Assembly: GCA_024229495.1 (NCBI GenBank) | Contig: JAAESJ010000643.1 | Coordinates: 1-53,924 of the forward strand | Reading direction: 5' to 3' | DNA length: 53,924 nt | From: Verrucomicrobiaceae bacterium | GTDB taxonomy: Bacteria; Verrucomicrobiota; Verrucomicrobiia; Verrucomicrobiales; DEV007 | Part shown: in pieces, positions 27,049 to 36,541 of the stretch | Position numbering within the stretch: the first letter of the stretch is position 1 | Layout: each line of letters opens with the position of its first letter | The notes under the pieces: generated by a model | Seen by the model: the letters and a program-made list of their open reading frames with translations, nothing else | Database searches by the model: none | What the model was told of the DNA's origin: nothing | Position numbers and translations under genes: made by a program

Positions 27049-27618
27049 ATGCTCTCTCTTCGTATTGTTTCACTCTTGAGCTTTTTTGCGGCCTGCCCTG
27101 GGGGATGGGCGGATTCCCCGATTCTTCCGAAGCCCGGGCAGGTGGATAATCCCGAGATGATTCGCTTTATCAAGCCCGATCCAGAGGCGCTGCCCGGTAT
27201 CGTGGTTGATGATACCGAGGCCAAGCTGGTTGGGAAATGGAAGCACTCCGTGCATACTCCGCCATTCGTGGGAGCCAGTTATATTCACGACATGAAGGAG
27301 GCCAAGGGCAAGAAGTCCGCCACTTTTGTAGCTAATTTTCCAAAGGCGGGGCGTTACGAGGTGCGTATGTCCCACAACTCCAATGTCCGGCGGGCCAATG
27401 GGGTTCCTGTAATCATACGCCATGCGGATGGAGAGACTTTGGTGAAGGTCAATGAAGGGAAGATGGCCCCGATTGGCAAACTGTTCCGCTCATTGGGAAC
27501 CTTTCGCTTCAAGAAGGGAAAATCTGGTTCGGTAATCATCGGGACGCGAGGCACAGAGGGAAAATACGTCATCGTTGACGCCGTCCAATTTCTGCCCGTT
27601 GAAGGTCGTGAGAAATAG
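27049..27618 (+). CDS. Secreted golvesin C-terminal-like domain protein
   Basis: Start at the ATG at 27049 rather than the TTG six bases upstream; 189 residues. A signal peptide (near FFAACPGGWAD) is followed by a single golvesin/xanthan-lyase C-terminal-like domain: GIVVDDTEAKLVGKWKHS, YIHD, KSATFVANFPKAGRYEVRMSHN, NGVPVIIRHADGE, FRSLGTFRFKKGKSGSVIIG and GKYVIVDAVQFLP. In other bacteria this domain is the C-terminal binding module of FAD-dependent oxidoreductases or lyases. Here it stands alone. It probably binds a carbohydrate outside the cytoplasm. The gene is divergent from the Deg-PA14 gene. Confidence 0.78.
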   Translation: MLSLRIVSLLSFFAACPGGWADSPILPKPGQVDNPEMIRFIKPDPEALPGIVVDDTEAKLVGKWKHSVHTPPFVGASYIHDMKEAKGKKSATFVANFPKAGRYEVRMSHNSNVRRANGVPVIIRHADGETLVKVNEGKMAPIGKLFRSLGTFRFKKGKSGSVIIGTRGTEGKYVIVDAVQFLPVEGREK

Positions 27619-27697
27619 GCATGGGGAAAGCCGGTGATTATCGCAAATCCCGGCTGCCGGCAAAGGTGTCTTGCTTCCTGCCGGAGATATCTACACA

Positions 27698-29695
27698 ATG
27701 CCTAATATGTTCAAGGAACTGCTCCATGGGATACCTTTTCGCCTGACTTTTCTTTTTCACCTGTTAATTGCAATCCTCATGTACAGCAGCCTCCAGGCGG
27801 AACCCTTTTCCCTTACCCTTCGTGGGAGTGGGGAGCATGCGGCCACGTGGATGCAGGTTGAGTGGGAGCCGGAAAAGACGGCAATTATCGTGTGTGATAT
27901 GTGGGATTCTCACCACTCGGTCACGGCAGTGCGTCGCGTGAACGAGTTTGCTCCCCGTCTCAATGAAGTCCTTAAGAAGGCACGTTCCCGGGGTGCGACG
28001 ATTATTCATTCTCCCAGTGACTGCATGCCTGTCTATGCCGGGCACCCGGGACGAAAGCGTGCCCTGAAGGTACCGGCAGCCGGTGAATCTCCCGAGGGCA
28101 TGGCAGCCTGGTGCCATCGCATCCCCTCCGAGGAGCGTGCCTCCTACCCAATTGACCAGTCTGACGGGGGTGAGGATGAGGACGCGTGGGAGAATGCGCA
28201 GTGGGCGGCACAACTTGAGAAAGATGGCAGGAAACCGGGTACACCGTGGCTTAGGCAGACCAGTCAACTGGAGATTAATGACAAAGACTATATTGCGGCA
28301 GAGGGGGATGTTGTCTGGAATATTCTCACGGATCGCGGGATACGGCATGTGGTGTTATGCGGGGTGCATACCAACATGTGTGTGCTTGGCAGGCCGTTTG
28401 GTCTGCGTCAGATGGTGCGTGCCGGAATGGATACGGTCTTGCTGCGGGATTGCACCGATGTTATGTATAATCCCCGGCGCTGGCCGTATGTCAGCCACTT
28501 CACCGGCCTTGACCTGGTCATTAGGCACATTGAGTCACACGTGTGTCCAACGGTAACCAGTGAGCAGTTCGTGGGCGGTAGCCCTTTCCGGTTCACTCAT
28601 GATAATCGACCGCGACTGGTAGTGCTTGCCGATCAGGGGAACCTGCCTGTGTTGCAGGCCTTTGCCCGCCGGTTTCTTGACCCGGAGTTTCGCGTGTATT
28701 TTACCGTTTCCAGTTCGGGGGAGGGGAAAGAACCTGAAGGATTGAGGCATATTGAGCACGCTGACGCGCTGTTGATCTTTGCCGATCACGAGAAATTTCC
28801 GGAAGAAATCAAAGGTGCCGTTCTTAAGCACGTGACTGCAGCCAAACCAGTGGTCGGTGCCGGATACTCTATATGGCCTCAGGTTTATGGTGCAGGTTCC
28901 GGCAACCCCAGGAAAACTGAGTCCGCAATCACGGTACGACGGGACAATAATGGGAGATTTGAATCTCATCCGATTGCCTCACATCTTCCGGTTGAGGGCT
29001 GGAAACCAACTATGAGTTTCCAGGATACGTCACTTGTTCCCGGCACACAGGTGATCGTGGGAGGGGAGAGCGATGGAAAGGCTGGAGAAGTGGTGGCATG
29101 GGCATTCACGCGCAGTGACGGTGGGCGATCCTTCTATAGTGCTCTGGATATACCCGGGGACTTTGTCCGCTCGCCCTTTCAGCACCTGCTGTTTAATGCC
29201 GTTTATTGGGCGACTGGCAGGACTGCACCTTCCGCGGTGCCTGAGGATCCGGATACGCGTCGTGAAGCAGAGGGCTGGCATCTTCCCGGGGGCAAGGTTT
29301 TGGCAGGATCCTTCAGGGACCTGCGCACCCTGCTGAGAGTCCCTACCGGCGTTGGTAAGGGAGATTATTCCCTTTCGTGGCAATCGCGGCCCAAGGCTAC
29401 TGTTTATCTCAACGGCAAGGAACTGAGTAAAAAGCAGGCTGGGAAATGGAACATTCCTGATCAAGCCCTCAAGCCGGGGGACTTAAACCTGCTGGTGGTG
29501 CGTGTGCCGGTTGATCGCGCGGTTTCAGGCAAGGATTTCCCTTCACTTGGTGTTGGCACCCTTTCATTTTCCCTGCCTGAGAAACATTGGCAGCAGCGTT
29601 ATTCCAGCGATTCTGAAGTTGAAGTGATGTTTCCTATTCCCCCGCAGTTCGGTGCCCCCACCGACCTCATCCAGGGCTGGCCGATGCCTCGGTAA
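27698..29695 (+). CDS. Exported isochorismatase-like hydrolase fused to a ThuA-like domain
   Basis: I start at the ATG at 27698, with a GGAG eleven bases upstream; the longer frame begins with TTG. The product is 665 residues. After a signal peptide (about 10-33) an isochorismatase-like cysteine hydrolase domain runs to about 285, with D67 in IIVCDMWDSHH and nucleophile C228 in GVHTNMCVLGR. Residues about 295-520 resemble the ThuA/glutamine-amidotransferase-like fold (PRLVVLADQGNLPVLQAF, ADALLIFADHEKFPEEIK, FTRSDGGRSFYSALDIP, FQHLLFNAVYWATG). The C-terminal part (about 535-665) is beta-rich. Both parts are known separately in PVC genomes, ThuA often near sugar-related genes. The substrate is unknown. 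Confidence 0.82.
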   Translation: MPNMFKELLHGIPFRLTFLFHLLIAILMYSSLQAEPFSLTLRGSGEHAATWMQVEWEPEKTAIIVCDMWDSHHSVTAVRRVNEFAPRLNEVLKKARSRGATIIHSPSDCMPVYAGHPGRKRALKVPAAGESPEGMAAWCHRIPSEERASYPIDQSDGGEDEDAWENAQWAAQLEKDGRKPGTPWLRQTSQLEINDKDYIAAEGDVVWNILTDRGIRHVVLCGVHTNMCVLGRPFGLRQMVRAGMDTVLLRDCTDVMYNPRRWPYVSHFTGLDLVIRHIESHVCPTVTSEQFVGGSPFRFTHDNRPRLVVLADQGNLPVLQAFARRFLDPEFRVYFTVSSSGEGKEPEGLRHIEHADALLIFADHEKFPEEIKGAVLKHVTAAKPVVGAGYSIWPQVYGAGSGNPRKTESAITVRRDNNGRFESHPIASHLPVEGWKPTMSFQDTSLVPGTQVIVGGESDGKAGEVVAWAFTRSDGGRSFYSALDIPGDFVRSPFQHLLFNAVYWATGRTAPSAVPEDPDTRREAEGWHLPGGKVLAGSFRDLRTLLRVPTGVGKGDYSLSWQSRPKATVYLNGKELSKKQAGKWNIPDQALKPGDLNLLVVRVPVDRAVSGKDFPSLGVGTLSFSLPEKHWQQRYSSDSEVEVMFPIPPQFGAPTDLIQGWPMPR

Positions 29696-29757
29696 TCGCA
29701 TTTGTGATGGGACTTAAGGATGCTGTCTTTTCGCGATGAGGCGGTTATGGTGATGAA

Positions 29758-30930
29758 ATGATGAGTTTATATTTCCCCCGAATTGTCTCTGAGAGATTTT
29801 TTCTTTTTCTTCTGGTTATGTCTGTTTTGGGATGCCCGTGGATTGGGGTGGCCGGCCAGAATGCCGCACCTTCATCACACCTTGTCTTTGATGACAACCT
29901 GGACGGGCACATTCTTGTTAATGAGGTGCGTGTTCCCAAGGAGGGAGAAGCTCCATTTACCTATTACGAGACCCTTGGATGGCGGGGACGTGCTGCCGGG
30001 TATGCCGGCATACAGGCTCATCCAAAGGGGCATAACTATATTTTCTCCATATGGGATCACAAGAGTCACGCGGCCCCTATCAGGGCCGTTTATCGTGGGG
30101 CAGGAACCATCACGGAGAAGTTCGGGGGAGAAGGAACCGGCCTTAAATCCTGGAATTTTGAACTGGGATGGGAAACCGATGCTTGGTACACCCTTGCCCT
30201 GCGATACTGGCCGGTTGGGGATCATAGTTTTTATGGTTACTGGGTGCGTAGTGCCAAGACCGGGAAGTGGACTCACCTGGTTACCATGGATGTTGCTGCG
30301 AAGGAGGCATTTTTCCAGGGAGGGACTGATGCTTTCATAGAGGATTGGCTTGAGACCGGTCAACGGCAACGCACGGTGAATTTTCGCGGAGGATGGAAAC
30401 GCAAGGTCGATGGAGCTTGGTATCCGTTCGGTAGTGGCAGATACTCGGTCAACTCCTGGGATCTGGACAAGGGAAAGCGATCATTTAATTTCAGGACGAA
30501 CTGGAACGGTGGTATATCCCGGGATCAGACGGGTGCGTTTTACTTCATGACTGCAGGTGGTCGCAAGACCGTGCCAACCACCGCGAATCCTTCCCGTCAT
30601 GAGATCAAGCGCAGGGCAGATAAGCCCGGGTATACCCCTATCAAGATCCGGGGGGCCAGGTTGACAATGGAGAAAGGCGGTAAATTAAGGGTCAAGTGGG
30701 CGAATGATCCCACTACGCTTCCACAGTTCGGTTTTTCGGTTTCTCTGTCTGATAAAGCCGCTAAGAAGGGGGAGTATCTGGCCAAGGTCACAAAGGTTCA
30801 ACCGCATGTCCGGGAAGTGGAAATTCCTCTCCCTGCCGGCATCGATTTAAAGAGGGTTGCTGTTCGGTTGCAATGTCGGGACATCCTGGACAATCAATCC
30901 AAGGTGCTTCCGGTGCTTCCGACGGAGTAG
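29758..30930 (+). CDS. Secreted DUF3472 domain protein
   Basis: A 390-residue protein with a signal peptide (about 1-33). The region about 60-235 matches DUF3472: the YYETLGWRGRAAGYAGIQAHPKGHNYIFSIWD opening, TGLKSWNFELGWETDAWYTLALRYWP, and FYGYWVRSAKTGKWTHL. The C-terminal about 100 residues are beta-rich and may be a fibronectin- or Ig-like module. DUF3472 proteins are secreted and thought to be carbohydrate-associated; activity is unknown. Two ATGs start the frame (29758 and 29761); either could be used. It is convergent with the DUF1080 gene, 7 bases away. Confidence 0.8.
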   Translation: MMSLYFPRIVSERFFLFLLVMSVLGCPWIGVAGQNAAPSSHLVFDDNLDGHILVNEVRVPKEGEAPFTYYETLGWRGRAAGYAGIQAHPKGHNYIFSIWDHKSHAAPIRAVYRGAGTITEKFGGEGTGLKSWNFELGWETDAWYTLALRYWPVGDHSFYGYWVRSAKTGKWTHLVTMDVAAKEAFFQGGTDAFIEDWLETGQRQRTVNFRGGWKRKVDGAWYPFGSGRYSVNSWDLDKGKRSFNFRTNWNGGISRDQTGAFYFMTAGGRKTVPTTANPSRHEIKRRADKPGYTPIKIRGARLTMEKGGKLRVKWANDPTTLPQFGFSVSLSDKAAKKGEYLAKVTKVQPHVREVEIPLPAGIDLKRVAVRLQCRDILDNQSKVLPVLPTE

Positions 30931-30937
30931 GCCCTGC

Positions 30938-31681
30938 CTAATGCTTACTGAGTGCCCGAATCTTCAGGTTCCGATACCAACAGGGATCCTTGTGGTCGGT
31001 GAGCAGGATATGGCCGGTGACTTTTTTACCAAACCCCGGGTATTTCCTGAACTTCGTCTTGGTGACACGGTTCATGATCGCGGGACTTGAGCATTCATAG
31101 TCTAGCACCTTGCTGCCATTGAGCCAGTGCTCGCAATGATTACCACGCACGAGGATTCTTGATTGGTTCCACTCACCCATGGGCTTGTTGGGCTTGTCCT
31201 TGGCAGGCTTAACGAGCAGGTAGAATGAGGCGTTGGAGGAATAGGGATCCTTAACGATGGCGTCATCAATCATCTGGTATTCGTGGCCAATGGCGGCACC
31301 CCGCTCCTTGGTGATGAAGTACTTTACCCCGTTATTTCCCCGTTTTGGCAGTTTCCATTCCCAGGAAAACTCGAAATTCTCATAGGTCCCTGAGGTCATT
31401 ATATCACCTGCCCGCACGCCGGCCGGCTTGTGCAGCGTACCATGCTCGACACGCCACCCGGTGATGTTTCCGGCAGTTGACCGGTAGTGCCTCCAACCCT
31501 CGATACTCTTGCCGTTAAAGAGAAGTTTCCAACCTGCCTTTTTCTCCTGGTCGCTTAGCGTGTTAATGGCCTGTTTGCCACCATCAGTATCCTGTTGATC
31601 CGGATTGGCGGCACAGGGCTCGGTCCAGAGGGCAGAGAGTAGCAGGAGGTATGACAGGGATAATACCGGGAGAGGGTTCAT
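30938..31681 (-). CDS. Secreted DUF1080 (3-keto-disaccharide hydrolase-like) protein
   Basis: Starting at the ATG at 31681 (the longer frame begins with TTG at 31699), the 247-residue product has a signal peptide (near LWTEPCAA) and one DUF1080 domain. Typical blocks are GWKLLFNGKSIEGWR, WRVEHGTLHKP, YENFEFSWEWKLPKRGNNGVKYF, YQMIDD, GEWNQSRILVRGNHCEHWLNGSKVLDYE and a C-terminal GHILLTDHKDPCWYRNLKIR. The fold is concanavalin-like; some members hydrolyse 3-keto-glycosides, while most are untested. Good match to the family in length and motifs. It ends next to the DUF3472 gene. Confidence 0.9.
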   Translation of the reverse strand: MNPLPVLSLSYLLLLSALWTEPCAANPDQQDTDGGKQAINTLSDQEKKAGWKLLFNGKSIEGWRHYRSTAGNITGWRVEHGTLHKPAGVRAGDIMTSGTYENFEFSWEWKLPKRGNNGVKYFITKERGAAIGHEYQMIDDAIVKDPYSSNASFYLLVKPAKDKPNKPMGEWNQSRILVRGNHCEHWLNGSKVLDYECSSPAIMNRVTKTKFRKYPGFGKKVTGHILLTDHKDPCWYRNLKIRALSKH

Positions 31682-31817
31682 TGCCTTTTTGGATAGCAAC
31701 CTGATAGCGTCACATTTTAGCCCGCATAAGCCAAACGCATTGCTATACAGGCTGCGCTAACCGAATCCAGAGATAATGGCTGCACGATGAAAGCGCGCGT
31801 TTTTCCACAAGTCTTAA

Positions 31818-32426
31818 TCAACTTGCCGCATCAAAGCGGGCTGCGATTGCATCCCAGTCGACCACGTTCCACCAGGCGGCGATGTAGTTGGGACGCAGGT
31901 TCTGGTAATTGAGGTAATAGGCGTGTTCCCATACATCACAGCCAAGGAGAGGGGTATTTCCCTCCATGACCGGGCTGTCCTGGTTCGGCGTTGAACTGAC
32001 CACAAGCGCGCCGTTGGCGATGCTAAGCCAAGCCCAACCACTTCCAAAACGGGTCATTCCCGCCTTGGTGAATTCTTCTTTAAAGCTATCAAAGCTGCCG
32101 AAAGTGGAGTTGATCGCATCACCAATGGCACTTGTGGGTGCACCTCCCTTACCCGGTCCCATGCTGGTCCAGAACAGTGAGTGGTTGGCATGCCCCCCGC
32201 CGTTGTTGCGCACTGCTCCACGGATGTCCTCGGGCACTGAGTCAAGGTCGGCAATGAGTTCGTCAATGGACTTGGCCTCGAGATCGGCGTTGCCGGCGAT
32301 GGCGTTATTCAGGTTGGTGACGTATGCGTTGTGGTGCTTGCCGTGGTGAATCTCCATCGTGCGTGCATCAATGTGGGGTTCGAGCGCGTCGTGGGAGTAA
32401 GGGAGTTCGGGAAGTTGGTGAGCCAT
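31818..32426 (-). CDS. sodA: Superoxide dismutase, Mn/Fe family (probably Mn type)
   Basis: The 202-residue product converts superoxide to hydrogen peroxide and oxygen in the cytoplasm; no signal peptide is present. Metal ligands are all in place: H27 ([11 protein letters not shown]), H82 ([10 protein letters not shown]), D164 and H168 ([13 protein letters not shown]). The glycine-rich NNGGGHANH segment and NQD at 148-150 before the ligand Asp favour the manganese form, but Fe use cannot be excluded from sequence. Length is normal for the family. No OxyR- or Fur-like operator is obvious upstream. It is read toward the DUF1080 gene with a 136-base gap, so probably as a separate unit. Confidence 0.96.
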   Translation of the reverse strand: MAHQLPELPYSHDALEPHIDARTMEIHHGKHHNAYVTNLNNAIAGNADLEAKSIDELIADLDSVPEDIRGAVRNNGGGHANHSLFWTSMGPGKGGAPTSAIGDAINSTFGSFDSFKEEFTKAGMTRFGSGWAWLSIANGALVVSSTPNQDSPVMEGNTPLLGCDVWEHAYYLNYQNLRPNYIAAWWNVVDWDAIAARFDAAS

Positions 32427-32505
32427 GATTTCTTTTTTCTTCGTGATTAATTAATGCAATGAGAATGTATAAACCGCCAAGGGTCAAGCCTGCAAACAGG
32501 GAGCT

Positions 32506-32751
32506 TTAGTTTCCGGGACCCTGCTCAATGAAAGCGAGGGCCTTGTCATAGCTGCATCCACTCAAGAAATGCTCGAGCCTGGGTGGAATTTTCCCCTTAA
32601 GGTTTTCATGCTCGAGCTGGATTTCCTCAAAGATGGCTTTCAGTGCCTCAAGGTGGGCTTGCGGGTCCCGGTCACGGAATGCATGATCAGCGATGATATT
32701 GAGCCTTTTACGTAAAAGGCAGGCGAGGGGATTAAGGAGGAGCTGGTCCAT
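32506..32751 (-). CDS. Small hypothetical protein, 81 residues
   Basis: The product looks like a real small cytoplasmic protein: mostly helical, with charged heptad-like stretches (ALKAIFEEIQLEHENLKGK), no signal peptide and no membrane segment. I do not recognise the family. It lies upstream of sodA on the same strand with a 79-base gap and is divergent from the symporter gene at 32848. No good Shine-Dalgarno sequence precedes the ATG, but several sure genes in this window also lack one. Confidence 0.55.
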   Translation of the reverse strand: MDQLLLNPLACLLRKRLNIIADHAFRDRDPQAHLEALKAIFEEIQLEHENLKGKIPPRLEHFLSGCSYDKALAFIEQGPGN

Positions 32752-32847
32752 GTTTTTTTTAAAATAGTCCGGGCGCGGGAGTCATGCCTGCTTTATTCAG
32801 GGAATCCCCATTGATCTTTTAGCAAACAGGCGGGAACATTTCAACCG

Positions 32848-34590
32848 ATGGAAATCCATGAGTATTTCACGTATGTTGATTGGCTGGTGGTTTTCGGCTA
32901 CCTCGGCCTGACGACCTGGGTCGGACACGCGATGCGCGGCAAGCAGGGCACCATCAAGGACTTCTTCCTTGGCGGGCGCTCAATACCCTGGCCGGCTGTA
33001 AGCGGCTCAATCATCGCCACCGAGATCAGCGGGGTGACATTTATCGGCGTGCCGGGAACCTTGTTTGCCCTGCATGGTGACTTTACCTACCTGCAGTGGG
33101 CGATTGGCTCGATTATCGCCAGGGTGATTGTGGCGGCCTTTTTTGTACGGGTTTATTATCAAAGGGAGATTTACAGCCCATATGATTTCATGGGATTCAG
33201 GCTTGGCTTAAGCGTAAAGACCCTAGCAACAGTCTTCTTCACCATCGGCAGTATTCTGGCACAGAGTGTGCGGGTGCTTGTTGCGGCAATCCCGTTAAAG
33301 GTTGTCACCGGGATGCCGTTGTGGGTCTGCATCGTGATCATCGGCCTGTTTGCCATCGGATGGACCCTGATGGGGGGGATGCGAACGGTGATATGGACTG
33401 ATGTGATGCAGTTCGCATTGTTTGCCATTGGCGGGGTGATTGCGTTGGTTTGGTTGATCGGCGGCATCGAAGGGGGGTGGCCGGCCATGATGGAGACAGC
33501 GGAGCAATTTGGGCGCACACGTATCATTAATCCGGAGTTCGGGCTTGGCGCGGACTTGAAATTCACCCTGTGGGTGGCGCTTTTTGCCGTGCCGTTCCAG
33601 AACTTGGCGGTTTTCGGGGTCGACCAGCTTGCCGCGCAGCGCATGTTTTGCTGCAAAAATGCCCGTGCTGCTGGCAAGGCGATCCTTTTCAGTTCCCTTG
33701 GACAGTTAATTACCCTGCTGATGCTCTTGATCGGGGCAGCGCTCTTCGTGAACAAGCATCAGGCGGGGTTTGGTGACCAAGAGCTCGCCACCATCTTCGG
33801 GACAGGCCTGGAAAATGTCCAGGATATCAGGGATGCAGCCACTTTCGCAGAGCATCCGGGAATACACCCGCTCAATGAGGCGGAGCGACGATCTGATGTC
33901 ATTGTTCCTGGGAGCGTCGAGGTTTCCAGCGGAAAGACATTGAAGGGCACATCCGATTATATTTTCCCAATCTGGATTGTCATGGGCCTGCCGGTTGGAC
34001 TTAGCGGTCTGATCTTGGCGGGGGTCTTTGCGGCAGCCATTTCAAGCCTCGACTCAATCCTCGCCGCACTAAGCCAGACGACACTTTCTCTCTTCTACCA
34101 CCCGGAGAGGGGAAATGTCGGCCTTTCCGAGCGACAACTGATGTTCCGTTCCCGTTTATTGGTCGTGGGTTGGGGACTTGTATTGACGGCATTCACCCTG
34201 TTGCTGGCCATGGCCCGTGAGGACATACCCATCCTACCTCTCGCGTTCGGGATGACCACCTACACGGTTGGCCCCTTGCTGGCATTTTTCCTTTGCGCCA
34301 TGATTGGGCGGGGTTCATTCCGGGGTCTTCTCATCGGCTCACTGATATCTTTCGTGGCTGTGATGTTTGTGCGCACCGATATTTGGAACTTGCTAACCAA
34401 GGCAGGGATCATTTCTGCTGAATCATTGGCCACTCTTTTCACCTATGAACTCAACGCCTCGGGTGATGGGGTGAGATCATTGTATTGCTTTGCCTGGATG
34501 TGGCCACTGACCTGTTTCATTACCCTTGGGGTAGGGTTGTTAGTGCCTGCCGGGAAAGGTGGTGCCCAGCGCATATCTTCCTCGGATTGA
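32848..34590 (+). CDS. Sodium:solute symporter (SSS) family transporter
   Basis: A 580-residue inner-membrane protein with about 13 transmembrane segments in the LeuT-like SSS order. It opens with VDWLVVFGYLGLTTWVGHAM, followed by the family-typical DFFLGGRSIPWPAVSGSIIATEISGVTFIGVPG. TLMGGMRTVIWTDVMQFALF and a late AAAISSLDSILAALSQT segment are also characteristic, the latter near a sodium site. A hydrophilic insertion at about residues 310-375 faces a loop. It imports a solute with sodium; members carry sugars, amino acids, nucleosides or sialic acid, and the solute cannot be read here. The secreted degradation genes upstream suggest a sugar, but there is no operon link. Confidence 0.92.
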   Translation: MEIHEYFTYVDWLVVFGYLGLTTWVGHAMRGKQGTIKDFFLGGRSIPWPAVSGSIIATEISGVTFIGVPGTLFALHGDFTYLQWAIGSIIARVIVAAFFVRVYYQREIYSPYDFMGFRLGLSVKTLATVFFTIGSILAQSVRVLVAAIPLKVVTGMPLWVCIVIIGLFAIGWTLMGGMRTVIWTDVMQFALFAIGGVIALVWLIGGIEGGWPAMMETAEQFGRTRIINPEFGLGADLKFTLWVALFAVPFQNLAVFGVDQLAAQRMFCCKNARAAGKAILFSSLGQLITLLMLLIGAALFVNKHQAGFGDQELATIFGTGLENVQDIRDAATFAEHPGIHPLNEAERRSDVIVPGSVEVSSGKTLKGTSDYIFPIWIVMGLPVGLSGLILAGVFAAAISSLDSILAALSQTTLSLFYHPERGNVGLSERQLMFRSRLLVVGWGLVLTAFTLLLAMAREDIPILPLAFGMTTYTVGPLLAFFLCAMIGRGSFRGLLIGSLISFVAVMFVRTDIWNLLTKAGIISAESLATLFTYELNASGDGVRSLYCFAWMWPLTCFITLGVGLLVPAGKGGAQRISSSD

Positions 34591-35131
34591 AGGTGTAATC
34601 CCGCTGTGCATTGGTTAGTATTTCAGGAATGGAGAATGTCATTCCCCGCTGTTTTCACAAGTGTCGGTCCGGTGAGATCTTTTGGGGGAGGTTGATGGGG
34701 CGAGCCGGGTCAGTTTATTTATGGTGATTGGGAGTTTTGTGGTATCGGCGGAAACATTCCCGAATTTAAATCCCGCGTGATTTTTTTTGTTTTTTGGAAG
34801 GAAAATCCTTGTGGAAAATCTCTGATTTTATCTATCATCGGCTGCTGGTGAAAATCTCGTTTTTTCCGTGAACTGTCCGGTTACAAGCCTCAGGGCAGTA
34901 TTAGGGTGGGATTATGGCGATGATGATCACCGGCACCACATGATGTGAGATCTTCAGCACCAAGGGGGTGGGAGGTTCTCGATTAAGATAATTGCGGTTT
35001 CCGGTGCACGCAAAAAGACCGGGACTTGAGAGAGAAAATAAATGAAGATTTTTACCAGCCATCACCATCAGAATCGCTCCGTCAGAGGAGTCGTCGCCAT
35101 CAACCTGTTCTTTAGCGCACAAGGTTAATTG
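34591..35131. other. AT-rich region upstream of dnaA, candidate oriC
   Basis: This 541-base stretch has no gene I can support. The part 34780-34880 is AT-rich with long T runs, holds a DnaA-box-like TGTGGAAAA at 34810-34818 (reverse complement TTTTCCACA, one mismatch to TTATCCACA) and a small AAGGA/TCCTT inverted repeat just before it. The position next to dnaA-dnaN is the common origin place in bacteria. I see only one good box here, so the origin call is tentative; it may include the dnaA promoter. Confidence 0.45.
34810..34818 (-). promoter_or_regulatory. DnaA box-like nonamer
   Basis: On the minus strand it reads TTTTCCACA, one mismatch from the consensus TTATCCACA. It is in the AT-rich part about 310 bases before dnaA, a sensible place for origin binding or dnaA autoregulation. 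Confidence 0.4.
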
Positions 35132-36541
35132 ATGGCGGATCACCTGAATACCATCTGGAAGGAAATCTGCTCCAAGGTAAAGGAGCAGGTCAGTGCCGAT
35201 ACATTCCGGCGCTGGTTTTCCTCCACGCAACTCATTGAGGCAGACGAGTCCCGCTTACTGGTTCGCGTGCCTAACCACATTTACGGGCTTTGGATCGATT
35301 CCAACTATATTGCCATTCTCAATCACGCCGTGATTGGAGTTCTCGGCGAGGTTCGGAAGGTGGAATGGCAACCTGTTAACTCTGCCAACAAGGATACCAA
35401 CGAGCCTTCCCCTGCTGAGGAGGCTGATGTGAAAGTTGCTGCGCGACAACAAATGCAGCCTGCGCGCTCAAGGGTGGCGACTCCACATCCGGTTGCCAGC
35501 GTTGACAAGGCTATAAAGCGTGCGGGACTCAATCGTAATCACAGGTTTGACGCTTTCGTCATTGGCTCTAATAATGAATATGCCGCAGCAGCAGCACGTG
35601 CGGTAGCCAGTGGTCGCTCCGATGGCTATAATCCCCTGTTCATATGGGGTGGGCCGGGTCTGGGGAAGACTCACCTGCTGCATGCCATTGGTCAGCAGTA
35701 TTTGCTTGAGAACGCGAAGTCAAAGGTTGTCTATATGACCTGCGAGCAGTTCACCAATGAATTCATTGAATCTCTGCAGAATAATACCCTGTCGAAGTTC
35801 CGGAACAAATACCGGAAGGCTGACATGTTGCTTGTTGACGATATTCATTTCCTTGCCGGCAAGGAAAAGTCTCAGGAGGAGTTTTTTCATACATTCAACA
35901 TGATCTGTGACGGGCAACGCCAGATCGTGTTGACAAGTGACCGTCCCGCCAATGAGACTTCGGACCTTGAGGAGAGAATTGTTTCGCGTTGTGAGTGGGG
36001 TTTGACGGCGGGTCTGCAGTTACCGGATGTGGAGACTCGTCTCGCCATCCTGCGTAAGAAGATGGCCATGTGGGATGTAACCCTTGAGGATCGCATTGTT
36101 GAATTCCTCGCTGATCGCATTCGCAAGAGCGTGCGCCGGCTTGAGGGAGCGATGATGAGGCTTGCCAGTTATTCCTCATTGAGCGGTAAAGCTCTCACCG
36201 ATGAGGTGATTGAGGGGTTACTCAAGGATATACTGCGTGAGGAGGGGCGCCGGAGAATTACGATCCAAGCGATCCAGAAGGAGGTTGCGTTGCATTTTGA
36301 CGTGCGCATGGCTGATATGACCGCCCGGGGACGGAAAGCCGATGTCGCCTTTGCCCGCCAGGTTGCCATGTATTTATCACGAACGATGACAGATCATTCC
36401 CTTGTTGAAATTGGCAGGGCCTTTGGCCGGGATCACGGAACAATAATCCATGCGGTGCGCAAGGTGGAGAGGCGTCTTGAGGATTCCAAGGAAGTTCGCC
36501 AGAAAATAAGCATCCTGGGGGGGCGACTTTCCACTGTTTGA
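35132..36541 (+). CDS. dnaA: Chromosomal replication initiator DnaA
   Basis: The 469-residue product is cytoplasmic DnaA, which binds DnaA boxes and opens the origin. Domain I covers about 1-80 (WKEICSKVKEQVSADTFRRWF). A variable linker runs to about 135. The AAA+ domain has Walker A GGPGLGKT at 173-180 and Walker B MLLVDDIHFL. The C-terminal DNA-binding domain ends with DHSLVEIGRAFGRDHGTIIHAVRKVE, the signature helix-turn-helix. The start is the ATG at 35132 with AAGG eight bases before it; the frame could begin at a TTG three bases earlier. dnaN follows after 217 bases, the classical order. Expression is probably autoregulated through the box upstream. Confidence 0.97.
   Translation: MADHLNTIWKEICSKVKEQVSADTFRRWFSSTQLIEADESRLLVRVPNHIYGLWIDSNYIAILNHAVIGVLGEVRKVEWQPVNSANKDTNEPSPAEEADVKVAARQQMQPARSRVATPHPVASVDKAIKRAGLNRNHRFDAFVIGSNNEYAAAAARAVASGRSDGYNPLFIWGGPGLGKTHLLHAIGQQYLLENAKSKVVYMTCEQFTNEFIESLQNNTLSKFRNKYRKADMLLVDDIHFLAGKEKSQEEFFHTFNMICDGQRQIVLTSDRPANETSDLEERIVSRCEWGLTAGLQLPDVETRLAILRKKMAMWDVTLEDRIVEFLADRIRKSVRRLEGAMMRLASYSSLSGKALTDEVIEGLLKDILREEGRRRITIQAIQKEVALHFDVRMADMTARGRKADVAFARQVAMYLSRTMTDHSLVEIGRAFGRDHGTIIHAVRKVERRLEDSKEVRQKISILGGRLSTV

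Noticed and set aside
1-31700. Whole secreted-protein region considered as a genomic island
   Set aside because: No integrase, transposase, tRNA or flanking repeat was seen, and base use does not change abruptly at its right end.
31801-31809. TTTTCCACA, a DnaA-box-like nonamer near the sodA end
   Set aside because: It is single and 3.3 kb from dnaA; chance is more likely than an origin element.
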